Source of the DNA: Flavobacterium columnare NBRC 100251 = ATCC 23463
GTDB lineage: Bacteria > Bacteroidota > Bacteroidia > Flavobacteriales > Flavobacteriaceae
Length of the DNA stretch: 64,000 bases
Reading direction: 5' to 3'
Assembly (NCBI RefSeq): GCF_002530675.1
Contig: NZ_PCMX01000016.1
Coordinates: 1-64,000, forward strand
The notes below the pieces were generated by a model. That model was given only the letters and a program-made list of their open reading frames with translations, had not been told where the DNA came from and searched no databases. Positions within the stretch are counted from its first letter, which is position 1; every line of letters starts with the position of its first letter. A program made the position numbers and the translations under genes. Of this stretch, positions 54,687-63,252 are shown piece after piece.

Positions 54687-55172
54687 ATGACTAAACTTAA
54701 ACATCAAATTCATCTTGGGGATTTTGATCAAGTAGATTATGATCTACTTGCTATTCATACTACTTTAGAAGATTATCGATTGGCATATAAGATCAATCAA
54801 AATTTAGGGATTTTACTTTCTAAAAATAATAATGAAATTCCAGTTGAAATCAATAAACAACTAGCTACTTTTTCAAGATTCACATACGAAGACGATGAAG
54901 CAATGATGACGTGGGATTTAATACAAAATAAACAAGAAATAGAATTTCCTTCTTCAAATATCGGAAATTCATTGTTTCAAGAAAATAGTATTACAACTCA
55001 AGTAAATTTGGTAACCGATTTAAAGAAAGTGGACTTTGTATTAAAAATAGAACATGATGAACAAATAGAGTTAAGAGAAATAATTTATAAGTTGAATAAA
55101 ATTGATTTGATTTCTACAGTTTATGAAGTAAACCCAAATGAAATTAAATCTAAAAATAATTTGATATTTTAA
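54687..55172 (+). CDS. IPExxxVDY family protein
   Basis: 161 aa from MTKLKHQIHLGDFDQVDYDL. In-frame starts at 54666 and 54675 lie at or before the predicted transcription start. The protein resembles the IPExxxVDY family, which I recall directly before pyruvate kinase genes in flavobacteria. Early DYDLLAIHTTLEDYRLAY (~18-35) and late VDFVLKIEHDEQ (~122) are the conserved parts. Function unknown. Two bases separate it from pyk, so expression is coupled to glycolysis. Confidence 0.75.
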   Translation: MTKLKHQIHLGDFDQVDYDLLAIHTTLEDYRLAYKINQNLGILLSKNNNEIPVEINKQLATFSRFTYEDDEAMMTWDLIQNKQEIEFPSSNIGNSLFQENSITTQVNLVTDLKKVDFVLKIEHDEQIELREIIYKLNKIDLISTVYEVNPNEIKSKNNLIF

Positions 55173-55174
55173 GA

Positions 55175-56608
55175 ATGCGTACACAAAAAAAAACAAAGAT
55201 AGTAGCAACTCTAGGCCCAGCCTGTAGTTCTAAAGAAATGATTAAAAAGATGATGGATGCTGGTGCTGATGTATTTCGTATCAATTTTTCCCATGCGGAC
55301 TATGCAGATGTTGCAGAGCGTATTCGTATTATTCGAGAATTAAACGAAGAGTATGGCTATACAACCGCCATATTAGCTGATTTACAAGGGCCTAAATTAC
55401 GTGTAGGAGTAATGAAGGAAGATGTAGTAGTAAATGAAGGAGATTTAGTTACTTTTCAAACCGTAGAAGATGTACCAGGAACTCCTGATAATATATATAT
55501 GACCTATAAATCATTTCCTAAAGATGTGAACCCAGGAGAACGTATTTTATTAGATGATGGAAAACTGATTTTTGAAGCGGTGTCAAGCAATGTTGAGACG
55601 AGCAGGGTTGTTTGTAAGGTCATTCAAGGAGGACCATTAAAATCTAAAAAAGGAGTTAATTTACCCAATACTAAAGTATCATTGCCCGCTCTTACCGAAA
55701 AAGATATTCGCGATGCTTTATTTGCAATTGAAAGTAAAGTAGATTGGATTGCATTATCTTTTGTACGAACGCCAGAAGATCTTAAAGATCTTAAGGAATT
55801 AATAGAACAACATTCGGATCATAAGATTCCTGTTATTGCCAAGATAGAAAAACCAGAAGCAATTGAAAACCTAGATAAGTTAGTGGCTCATTGTGATGGT
55901 TTTATGGTAGCTCGTGGGGATTTAGGGGTAGAAATGCCAGCACATGAAGTTCCATTAATTCAAAAAAAATTAATTAACCGCGCCAAATTGGCTCGTATTC
56001 CTGTCATTGTAGCAACTCAAATGATGGAAACCATGATTACCAGTCTTACACCCACTCGTGCTGAGGTAAATGATGTTGCTAATTCAGTAATGGATGGGGC
56101 AGATGCAGTGATGCTATCAGGTGAAACCTCAGTAGGGAATTATCCAATACAAGTAATTGAAAAAATGACACAAATTATTGAGGCTGTCGAAGATTCACCA
56201 CTAATTCATGTGCCTCAAAAACAACCGCAAGTAAAAACCAATCGCTTTGTAACAAAACATATTTGTTATCACGCGGCTATTTTGGCTGGTGACATAGGGG
56301 CTAAAGCTATTACGACACTAACGAATAGTGGTTATACAGCCTTTCAGGTTTCTGCATGGAGACCTAATGCCCATGTTTTAGTGTTTACATCCAATCCTCG
56401 TATCTTAACACAGTTAAACTTATTGTGGGGAGTTCGTGCTTTTATGTATGATAAATTTGTAAGTACAGATGATACAATAGATGATATTAATAAAATAGCT
56501 GTAGAAAAAGGATTTGTAAGCCCAGGAGATATTTTGGTAAACTTAGCAGCCATGCCTGTTGTAGCAAAAGGAATGGTAAATACATTGAGAATTTCTGAAA
56601 TAGAATAG
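55175..56608 (+). CDS. pyk: Pyruvate kinase
   Basis: 477 aa. Transfers phosphate from PEP to ADP in the last step of glycolysis. Motifs: KIVATLGPACSS (~7), RINFSHADY (~35), the active-site lysine segment PVIAKIEKPEAIEN (~219), MVARGDLGVEMP (~243), ATQMMETMI (~282) and DGADAVMLSGETSVGNYP (~307). The C-terminal allosteric domain is complete. It ends just before a terminator embedded in the convergent dinB gene. Confidence 0.97.
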   Translation: MRTQKKTKIVATLGPACSSKEMIKKMMDAGADVFRINFSHADYADVAERIRIIRELNEEYGYTTAILADLQGPKLRVGVMKEDVVVNEGDLVTFQTVEDVPGTPDNIYMTYKSFPKDVNPGERILLDDGKLIFEAVSSNVETSRVVCKVIQGGPLKSKKGVNLPNTKVSLPALTEKDIRDALFAIESKVDWIALSFVRTPEDLKDLKELIEQHSDHKIPVIAKIEKPEAIENLDKLVAHCDGFMVARGDLGVEMPAHEVPLIQKKLINRAKLARIPVIVATQMMETMITSLTPTRAEVNDVANSVMDGADAVMLSGETSVGNYPIQVIEKMTQIIEAVEDSPLIHVPQKQPQVKTNRFVTKHICYHAAILAGDIGAKAITTLTNSGYTAFQVSAWRPNAHVLVFTSNPRILTQLNLLWGVRAFMYDKFVSTDDTIDDINKIAVEKGFVSPGDILVNLAAMPVVAKGMVNTLRISEIE

Positions 56609-56620
56609 GAATAAAAAATA

Positions 56621-57697
56621 TTAAAATTCAAACCGTAGTTGAACCACTACGGTTTTTTTTATTTCTGTATTTAAATTAGAGAGAGAAATACCTAATAAAC
56701 GAACAGAATCTTTCATACGATCTTGATAAAGAAGTTCTTTAGCTACCTCTAACAATACATTTCTATCGGCAACAAAATAAGGAAGCGTTTTACTTCTTGT
56801 TTGCTGGCTAAAATCAGAATATTTTATTTTAAGTGTTACGGTTTTACCCGATAATTTATGTTTTTGGAGTCTTTTAGCTAATTCATCAGCAATACGTTCT
56901 AATTTTTCCTCCATAAAAATTTCAGAGGTTAAATTGGTATAAAAAGTGTGTTCTGCTGCAACAGATTTAGAGGCTCGATTGGGTTTTACAGGACTGTTAG
57001 AAATTCCTCTAACCAGATGATAATAATGAGTACCACTTTTTCCAAAATGTTCCTCTAGATATTCTATTGTTTTAGATTTTAGATCTTGACCCGTATAAAT
57101 TCCTAATTGATACATCTTTTCGGTAGTTACCTTTCCAATACCATAAAATTTTTTAATATCTAAACTTTCCAAAAAAAGAGTTACATCATCGGGGTGAATC
57201 GTTTTTTGACCATTTGGTTTGTTGTAATCAGATGCTATTTTAGCTACAAATTTATTGATAGAAATCCCTGCTGAAGCGGTCAAACCAACTTCATCTACTA
57301 TACGTTGTCTGATTTCAGAAGCTATAAGAGTTGCGCTAGGATTGTTTTTTTTGTTTTGAGTTACATCTAAATAAGCCTCATCTAAAGATAGAGGTTCTAC
57401 TAGATCAGTATACTCATAAAATATTTTTCTAATTTTCAGAGAAATCTCTCTATATCGCTCAAAACGAGGTTTTACAAAAATTAACTCAGGACATAAGCGT
57501 TTAGCTTGTATGCCAGTCATAGCACTTCGTACGCCAAATTTTCTAGCTTCATAACTAGCAGCGGATACAACGCCTCTAATTTCACTGCCTCCCACAGCTA
57601 TAGGGAGGCCTATTAGTTCAGGATGATCCATTTGTTCAACAGACGCATAAAAGGCATCCATGTCTATATGAATTATTTTGCGAATAGGGCTTTCCAT
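56621..57697 (-). CDS. dinB: DNA polymerase IV
   Basis: 358 aa Y-family translesion polymerase. Catalytic carboxylates are HIDMDAFYASVEQ (Asp12, Asp14) and LSLDEAYLDV (Asp/Glu ~103). The helix-hairpin-helix region FYGIGKVTTEKMYQLGI lies near 178, and the little-finger domain ends the protein (YSDFSQQTRSKTLP). The last codons overlap the pyk terminator. No SOS-box was sought, since Bacteroidota LexA sites are not standard. Confidence 0.95.
   Translation of the reverse strand: MESPIRKIIHIDMDAFYASVEQMDHPELIGLPIAVGGSEIRGVVSAASYEARKFGVRSAMTGIQAKRLCPELIFVKPRFERYREISLKIRKIFYEYTDLVEPLSLDEAYLDVTQNKKNNPSATLIASEIRQRIVDEVGLTASAGISINKFVAKIASDYNKPNGQKTIHPDDVTLFLESLDIKKFYGIGKVTTEKMYQLGIYTGQDLKSKTIEYLEEHFGKSGTHYYHLVRGISNSPVKPNRASKSVAAEHTFYTNLTSEIFMEEKLERIADELAKRLQKHKLSGKTVTLKIKYSDFSQQTRSKTLPYFVADRNVLLEVAKELLYQDRMKDSVRLLGISLSNLNTEIKKTVVVQLRFEF
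56631..56660 (+). terminator. Terminator of pyk inside the dinB 3' end
   Basis: AACCGTAGT and ACTACGGTT form a 9-bp perfect stem followed by eight Ts, 22 bases after the pyk stop. The same bases, read on the minus strand, are the last dozen codons of dinB. Confidence 0.9.
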
Positions 57698-57781
57698 ATT
57701 GCAAAATTACTAATGTTTTATCAAAAGTTAATCGATTTAAAAAACTTAGAGTATCTTCGTTAGGGTATTTAAAAAAATCTT

Positions 57782-58261
57782 ATGATTGAGATAGAACGTA
57801 AATTTTTAGTTACAAATAATCAATTTTTGGAAGAAAGCAAGTCTAATAATAGAATTGTACAAGGTTATTTGAGTTCAGTTCCTGAGCGGACAGTTAGGGT
57901 ACGAATAAAAGACGAAAAAGGATATATTACCATAAAAGGAGCTAGTAATGCCACTGGAACTTCTAGACTAGAATGGGAAAAAGAAATTTCTTTGAACGAA
58001 GCTGAACTGCTTTTGCCTCTTTGTGAAAAGGGAATTGTTGAAAAAATACGTTATGAAGTTCCTTTTGGAAAACACCTCTTTGAAGTAGATGTTTTTTTAG
58101 GTTTAAATCAAGGCCTTTTTTTAGCAGAAATAGAGCTGCAGACAGAAAATGAGTTTTTTGATAGGCCCTCATGGCTAGGTTTAGAAGTTACCTCAGATAT
58201 GCGTTTTTACAATGCCTATTTAAGCAGACACCCTTATAACGAATGGGATATAAAAGTTTAA
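57782..58261 (+). CDS. CYTH-domain protein (triphosphate tunnel metalloenzyme)
   Basis: 159 aa, one CYTH domain. The metal-binding EIERKFLV motif lies at 3-10, and the tunnel strands with alternating charged residues follow: [18 protein letters not shown] (~36-53), IRYEVPF (~87) and [12 protein letters not shown] (~118-129). Bacterial members hydrolyse inorganic triphosphate or related compounds. It overlaps the convergent rlpA gene by 4 bases at the stops. Confidence 0.88.
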   Translation: MIEIERKFLVTNNQFLEESKSNNRIVQGYLSSVPERTVRVRIKDEKGYITIKGASNATGTSRLEWEKEISLNEAELLLPLCEKGIVEKIRYEVPFGKHLFEVDVFLGLNQGLFLAEIELQTENEFFDRPSWLGLEVTSDMRFYNAYLSRHPYNEWDIKV

Positions 58262-58758
58262 TTTTTTTCTTTTCTTAGAGCTATTTCAATTTTTACAGGC
58301 ATTTCTCCTCCTCCTTTTCCTTTAGCTAAATGATGAAAGGCTTTGTGAGATAGGTCTATTTCACGATTGCGAATATGAGGACCACGGTCATTTATCTTTA
58401 CGATTATTTTGCGACCATTTTTTAAATTAGTTACCCTAACTCTTGTTCCAAATGGTAGTTTGCGGTGGGCAGCAGTTAATTTGTGATTGTAAAAACGCTC
58501 GCCACTAGCGGTTCTCCTCCCGTTAAAACGATTGGCATAATAAGAGGCGTGTCCTTTGCTTTTGTAAAGCTTGTAATTGTAAAGCCCTTCCTCTACGGAT
58601 AAACTGTCTAAAATAGGGGATAAAGAATCTTTTTTGATCGTGTCAGGAATGATTTTAATAGGTTCAAAACTGTTTGAATCAAATTTTTTAAATGAAAATT
58701 TTGATGTTAAAAGTATAGCTAGTAGTGTAGAAACACCCATTAAAATACGGTTGATCAT
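58258..58758 (-). CDS. rlpA: RlpA-like septal ring lytic transglycosylase family protein
   Basis: 166 aa. N-terminal hydrophobic segment (~4-20) as signal or anchor. The DPBB domain covers ~68-160: [36 protein letters not shown] and [18 protein letters not shown]. This contains the residues of RlpA-type glycan strand-cleaving enzymes ([17 protein letters not shown]). It lacks the SPOR domain of E. coli RlpA. Convergent with the CYTH gene. Confidence 0.85.
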   Translation of the reverse strand: MINRILMGVSTLLAILLTSKFSFKKFDSNSFEPIKIIPDTIKKDSLSPILDSLSVEEGLYNYKLYKSKGHASYYANRFNGRRTASGERFYNHKLTAAHRKLPFGTRVRVTNLKNGRKIIVKINDRGPHIRNREIDLSHKAFHHLAKGKGGGEMPVKIEIALRKEKN

Positions 58759-58793
58759 AATTTTTTCTTTTAATCATTTTGTGTAATAGTATA

Positions 58794-58819
58794 AAAAAAT
58801 AAGCCCATTAAAAGGGCTT
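58794..58819 (-). terminator. Terminator downstream of the 58829 membrane-protein gene
   Basis: On the minus strand, AAGCCC and GGGCTT flank an 8-base loop and are followed by ATTTTTT. It lies 9 bases past the stop. Confidence 0.7.
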
Positions 58820-58828
58820 ACTGTTTTT

Positions 58829-59251
58829 TTATGATAACCAAGATGACCATGGTATACGAGATAGAATTAGGATAAGTCCAATACTGTATAAAATAGCTAT
58901 TTTTTTGAATTTATCATGACTTGTTTCCATTTTTTTATGTTTTGACCATCCAATGGTTACACATGCTATAGCAATTAGATTTATTAAAGGATGCTCCATA
59001 GAAGTAAGTCTTAAAGCAGCTTCTTTCATATTAAAACCTGATAACCCCATTGGAGAAACAAAGTATAAAATAATTCCTACTAAAAATTGAATATGTGTAC
59101 CAATTAAACCAAATAAAGCAATTTTTCTGTCTTTAGCTGTAAATTCTCTATTAGAGGAATTACCTAAAAAACTATTAATAATAGCAAAAACTAATAAAGC
59201 TAAGGCTACATAAGCCCATCCTGAGTGAAATTTTTGTATGAAATTGTGCAT
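58829..59251 (-). CDS. Four-helix membrane protein of unknown function
   Basis: 140 aa with four hydrophobic segments (~10-27, ~45-65, ~88-103, ~120-135). Conserved-looking histidines sit at membrane edges: His9 and others in GTHIQF, MEHPL and SKHKK. Such proteins are sometimes labelled cytochrome-b-like or, wrongly, ribosomal protein L27. No motif settles the function. Stand-alone gene with its own terminator. Confidence 0.65.
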   Translation of the reverse strand: MHNFIQKFHSGWAYVALALLVFAIINSFLGNSSNREFTAKDRKIALFGLIGTHIQFLVGIILYFVSPMGLSGFNMKEAALRLTSMEHPLINLIAIACVTIGWSKHKKMETSHDKFKKIAILYSIGLILILSRIPWSSWLS

Positions 59252-59343
59252 TTTAAATATTTTGGTTTAAACAAATATAAGTAAAAAATGATAAATAGAA
59301 AAATATAGTGAGTGTTTGTGTTTTGTGTGAAAAGAACTAAATC

Positions 59344-61155
59344 TTATTTAGATTGTAGTTCATCATTCAATTTTCTTTCTAATTCTGCTTGAAATTCTTC
59401 CATTACTGGTTTTACAGTACTTTCTGGTAAGTCAGCAATTCGGATGTACATTAGTCCATCAATAGCATTGTTGAACAAAGGATCTACATTAAAGGCAACT
59501 ACTCGAGCATTTTGTTTGATGTATTTTTTGATTAGAACAGGTAAACGTAAATTACCAGGTTCTACTTCGTCTATGATTTTATCAAATTTATTCAAATCAG
59601 ATTCTGCTTCGTTAAATACAAAATCCTTATCAGCATCTTTTAATTTTACCTTGTATTCTTTTTTAGGATGAATATATTGAGCAATATAAGGATCGTAAAA
59701 ATTAGATTTCATGAATTCAATCATTAATGATTTTGAAAATTCTGAAAACTGATTACTAATACTTACTCCACCTATTAAGAACTTATGTTCAGGATGTCTT
59801 AGTGTAGTGTGTACAATACCTTTCCATAATAAGAATAAAGGCATTGGTTTTTGCTGATATTCACTACATATAAAGGCACGACCCATTTCGATGGATTTGC
59901 TCATCATATCGTACAGTTCGGGTTCAAAACGGAAAAGGTTTTGTAAATAGAAACCGTTTATTCCGTATTTAGCAAAAATCCTAGATCCTAATCCCATACG
60001 GTAAGCACCTGCAATTTGTTTGGTATCATCATCCCATAAAAACATGTGGTGGTAGTAGTTGTCAAACTCGTCTAAGTCAATGGATTCGTTAGTGCCTTCA
60101 CCAACGGCTCTAAAGGTAATTTCTCGTAAACGACCTATTTCATGTAAGATATTAGGGATTTCACTAGCTTCTGTTAAGAATACTTCATAATTTTTACTTT
60201 GGAGCAATCGAGCCTCTTTTTTTCTAAGTTTGGCTACTTCTTCAATCATTTTTTCTTGATTAGCTCCTGTTACAATTGCTTTTGCGGGTTTTGAAGTAGG
60301 TTTTAGAATAGGTGCTTCAAAAAGCTTTTTTTCTTCGGCAAAAGCATTCGCTAACATATATGTTTTTTTGCGTAAAAAATCCGTATAGTCTTCTAAAGTT
60401 GTATACTCATTTTGTTCTGCTACTGAAATTGGTTTTCCTATACGAACTTTTATTACACGATCTTTTTGAGTAAGTAGTTCGGAAGGAAGTTTTGCAGTTC
60501 GTAAAGTGCTACTTAGTTTCGATAAGAAATAAAATAATTTACTGTTTTTAGCATGAAAATAAATAGGTACCACAGGAACTTGTGCTTTTCTAATAACTTT
60601 AATAGCTCCTTCTTCCCATTCTTTGTCTACTATGAGTTTTCCATCTTTGTAAGTAGAAACTTCACCAGCAGGAAACATACCCAAAGGTTTTCCATCGCTT
60701 AAATGACGAAAAGTTTCTTTTAAACCAATTACACTTGATTTAGCATCCTTATGGTTTTCAAAAGGATTCACAGGCATGATATACGGTTTTAATGGCTCTA
60801 TACGATGTAATAAGAAATTAGCGATGATTTTAAAATTAGGCTCGCGTTCAAGCATTAATTTTAGAAGTAATATACCATCTATACCGCCTAATGGGTGGTT
60901 AGAAATGGTGATATAAGAGCCTCCTTTAGGTAGTCTTTTTAGATCCTCTTCAGGAATCTCAAACTTAATTTGGAATTCATCCAAAATTGCATTCAAGAAC
61001 TCAACATCCGATAGATGTTTATTCCTGTCATAAATTTTATTTAATGTTGATATCTGAAGTGCTTTCATTAACAACCAACCCGAAAAGGTCCCAATAGGAC
61101 CATAATTATCAGTTTTAATTGCTTTGGCAACTTCTTTGGCAGTGACTAAACCCAT
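59344..61155 (-). CDS. Bifunctional acyltransferase, OlsF-like (ornithine lipid synthase)
   Basis: 603 aa made of two acyltransferase domains. The N-terminal PlsC-type half has the HX4D motif NHPLGGID (His ~85) and FPAGEVS (~156). The C-terminal half (~315-520) is the GNAT/autoinducer-synthase-like domain (EVFLTEASEIPNILHEIGRLRE, FICSEYQQKPMPLFLLWKG). This order matches OlsF, which performs both the N-acylation and O-acylation of ornithine, and which I recall being demonstrated in flavobacterial relatives. Products are phosphate-free ornithine lipids. Monocistronic. Confidence 0.75.
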   Translation of the reverse strand: MGLVTAKEVAKAIKTDNYGPIGTFSGWLLMKALQISTLNKIYDRNKHLSDVEFLNAILDEFQIKFEIPEEDLKRLPKGGSYITISNHPLGGIDGILLLKLMLEREPNFKIIANFLLHRIEPLKPYIMPVNPFENHKDAKSSVIGLKETFRHLSDGKPLGMFPAGEVSTYKDGKLIVDKEWEEGAIKVIRKAQVPVVPIYFHAKNSKLFYFLSKLSSTLRTAKLPSELLTQKDRVIKVRIGKPISVAEQNEYTTLEDYTDFLRKKTYMLANAFAEEKKLFEAPILKPTSKPAKAIVTGANQEKMIEEVAKLRKKEARLLQSKNYEVFLTEASEIPNILHEIGRLREITFRAVGEGTNESIDLDEFDNYYHHMFLWDDDTKQIAGAYRMGLGSRIFAKYGINGFYLQNLFRFEPELYDMMSKSIEMGRAFICSEYQQKPMPLFLLWKGIVHTTLRHPEHKFLIGGVSISNQFSEFSKSLMIEFMKSNFYDPYIAQYIHPKKEYKVKLKDADKDFVFNEAESDLNKFDKIIDEVEPGNLRLPVLIKKYIKQNARVVAFNVDPLFNNAIDGLMYIRIADLPESTVKPVMEEFQAELERKLNDELQSK

Positions 61156-61409
61156 TTATATTTACGATTAATGCAAGTTGCAAATATAGCAAAAGTCATA
61201 TAATATGTAATGGTTTAACAATGAATCATTTATTTTTTTATTAAATATCCTCTGATTTGTTTGATATTCAAATGTTTGTTAATTGTTTAAAAAAAAAGGC
61301 GAGACTCCTAAAATATTCTATACTTTTGAAAAAATCAATTATACTATAGCTAATTACATTAATAGTATTTATAATCAGTCGTTTAGGTTTAATTTATTAA
61401 TTCGTTTTG

Positions 61410-62168
61410 ATGAAAGTTATATCATACAACGTAAATGGTATTCGTGCCGCCATTACAAAAGGTTTTTTAGAGTGGCTACAAGCAGCAAATCCTGATGTTA
61501 TTTGTTTGCAAGAAATAAAAGCTACTCAAGATCAAATACCCGTGATGGACATTGAATTAGCAGGTTATCCGTATCAATATTATTTTCCTGCAGAAAAAAA
61601 AGGATATAGCGGAGTGGCTATTCTTTCTAAAATAGAACCTAAAAAAGTTGTGTACGGAACGGGTATCGAACACATGGATAAGGAAGGACGAAATCTAAGA
61701 TTGGATTTTGATGATTGTTCTGTTATGAGCCTATATTTACCTTCGGGCACTAATATAGATAGATTAGAACACAAGTTTATGTATATGGATGATTTTTATA
61801 ACTATATAAATCAGCTAAAAAAAGAAGTACCCAATCTTATAATTTGTGGTGATTATAATATTTGTCATGAAGCCATTGACATACATGATCCGATAAGAAA
61901 TGCAAAAGTTTCTGGTTTTTTACCTGAAGAACGAGCATGGTTGGATAAATTTATAAAATCAGGATTTATAGATAGTTTCCGTTTTTTTAATACGGATCCG
62001 CATCATTACAGCTGGTGGAGTTATCGTGCCAATGCACGTGCTAATAATAAAGGCTGGCGAATTGATTATTGCTTGGTGCATGAACCCTTGCAAAATAAAA
62101 TGAAAAGAGCCTATATTTTGCCAGAAGCGAAACATTCTGATCATTGCCCCGTGTGTGTAGAATTTTAA
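61410..62168 (+). CDS. xth: Exodeoxyribonuclease III
   Basis: 252 aa from the ATG at 61410; a TTG one codon earlier is not needed. AP endonuclease and 3' exonuclease of base-excision repair, with the EEP fold. Motifs: ISYNVNGIRAA (~4-14), ICLQEIKA (~32), GVAILSK (~71), the catalytic region CGDYNICHEAIDIHDP (~149-164) and HSDHCPVCVEF at the end. Divergent from the OlsF-like gene, followed by an OmpA-like lipoprotein. Confidence 0.95.
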   Translation: MKVISYNVNGIRAAITKGFLEWLQAANPDVICLQEIKATQDQIPVMDIELAGYPYQYYFPAEKKGYSGVAILSKIEPKKVVYGTGIEHMDKEGRNLRLDFDDCSVMSLYLPSGTNIDRLEHKFMYMDDFYNYINQLKKEVPNLIICGDYNICHEAIDIHDPIRNAKVSGFLPEERAWLDKFIKSGFIDSFRFFNTDPHHYSWWSYRANARANNKGWRIDYCLVHEPLQNKMKRAYILPEAKHSDHCPVCVEF

Positions 62169-62189
62169 TAACCCCAAATGTTTTAAATT

Positions 62190-63158
62190 ATGATAAAAAG
62201 AACTTCTATAGGATTACTTTTGTTAGCCTTAAGTACTTCCTCTTGTGTTTCCAAGAAAATATATACTGATTTAGAAAATAAGTTTGCTGAACTAAAAAAA
62301 GAACGCAATGCTTTAGCCGATGAAAATGAGTTACTTAAATCTGGTAAAAGTCAGGCCAATCTAGATTTAGCAAAAGTAAAGTCTGAACTGGAAAAAATAA
62401 AAGCAGAACGTGATAAGTTAGCAGCTGATTATAGTGCTACTTCCAATAATTTGGCTACGCTACAAAATTCGTATAATGCTTTAGAAAAAAATAGCGATGA
62501 TGCTTTGAAAGCAAATATGGACAAAAACCGAGAATTATTAGCACAATTAGAAGCAAAAGAAAAAGCCCTTGCTGCTGAAAAAGCCCGTTTGGATAAATTA
62601 AGTAAAGAATTTAAGGATCGTTCAGATCGTGTAACAGAACTTGAAAATTTAGTAGCAGCTAAAGAAGCTTCTATGAAAAAATTAAGAGAAACATTAGCTA
62701 AATCTTTAAAAGCTTTTGAAGGTAAAGGACTCGTGATTCATCAAAAAGACGGAAAAGTCTATGTTTCTATGGAAAATAAATTATTATTTGAATCAGGAAG
62801 CTGGACAGTAGGAACAGACGGTAAAAAAGCAGTTGATTTAGTCTCAAAAGTTTTAGCTGATAATCCAGATATTTCAATCTTAATAGAAGGACATACTGAT
62901 AATGATAAAATAACAGGAACATTAGGAGGAGGAGTTGAAAACAACTGGGATTTATCTACCAAACGCGCTACAGCTATCGTAAATTTATTATCGGCTAATC
63001 CAAAGATTAAAAAAGAAAACTTAACAGCTGCTGGACGTAGTGAATACAGTCCATTAGTGTCAAATGAATCGACAGAGGGTAAAGCTAAAAATCGTCGTAT
63101 TGAAATCATCTTGACTCCTAAGTTAGATGAGTTGACAAAAGCATTAGACGAGTTGTAA
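62190..63158 (+). CDS. OmpA-family lipoprotein with long coiled coil
   Basis: 322 aa. Lipoprotein signal with SSC lipobox (Cys19). Residues ~22-175 are a Lys/Glu/Ala-rich coiled coil (AELKKERNALADENELLKSG, KEKALAAEKARLDKLSKEF). The C-terminal OmpA domain (~190-315) carries ILIEGHTDND and NWDLSTKRATAIVNLL and binds peptidoglycan. It tethers the outer membrane to the wall. Followed by a terminator. Confidence 0.9.
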   Translation: MIKRTSIGLLLLALSTSSCVSKKIYTDLENKFAELKKERNALADENELLKSGKSQANLDLAKVKSELEKIKAERDKLAADYSATSNNLATLQNSYNALEKNSDDALKANMDKNRELLAQLEAKEKALAAEKARLDKLSKEFKDRSDRVTELENLVAAKEASMKKLRETLAKSLKAFEGKGLVIHQKDGKVYVSMENKLLFESGSWTVGTDGKKAVDLVSKVLADNPDISILIEGHTDNDKITGTLGGGVENNWDLSTKRATAIVNLLSANPKIKKENLTAAGRSEYSPLVSNESTEGKAKNRRIEIILTPKLDELTKALDEL

Positions 63159-63172
63159 CTAAAACTTTGAAT

Positions 63173-63206
63173 AAAGGTTATTTTTATTAAAAAGATAACC
63201 TTTTAA
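63173..63206 (+). terminator. Terminator of the OmpA-like gene
   Basis: AAAGGTTAT-loop-ATAACCTTTT, 9-bp stem followed by T-rich sequence. Lies 14 bases past the stop. Confidence 0.75.
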
Positions 63207-63252
63207 ATTTTATAACACACCTTTTAGGTTAAATAAATTAAAAATTTCATAG

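Noticed and set aside
61283-61495. 70-codon plus-strand frame before and inside xth
   Set aside because: It overlaps the start of the clear xth gene in another phase and has no family pattern.
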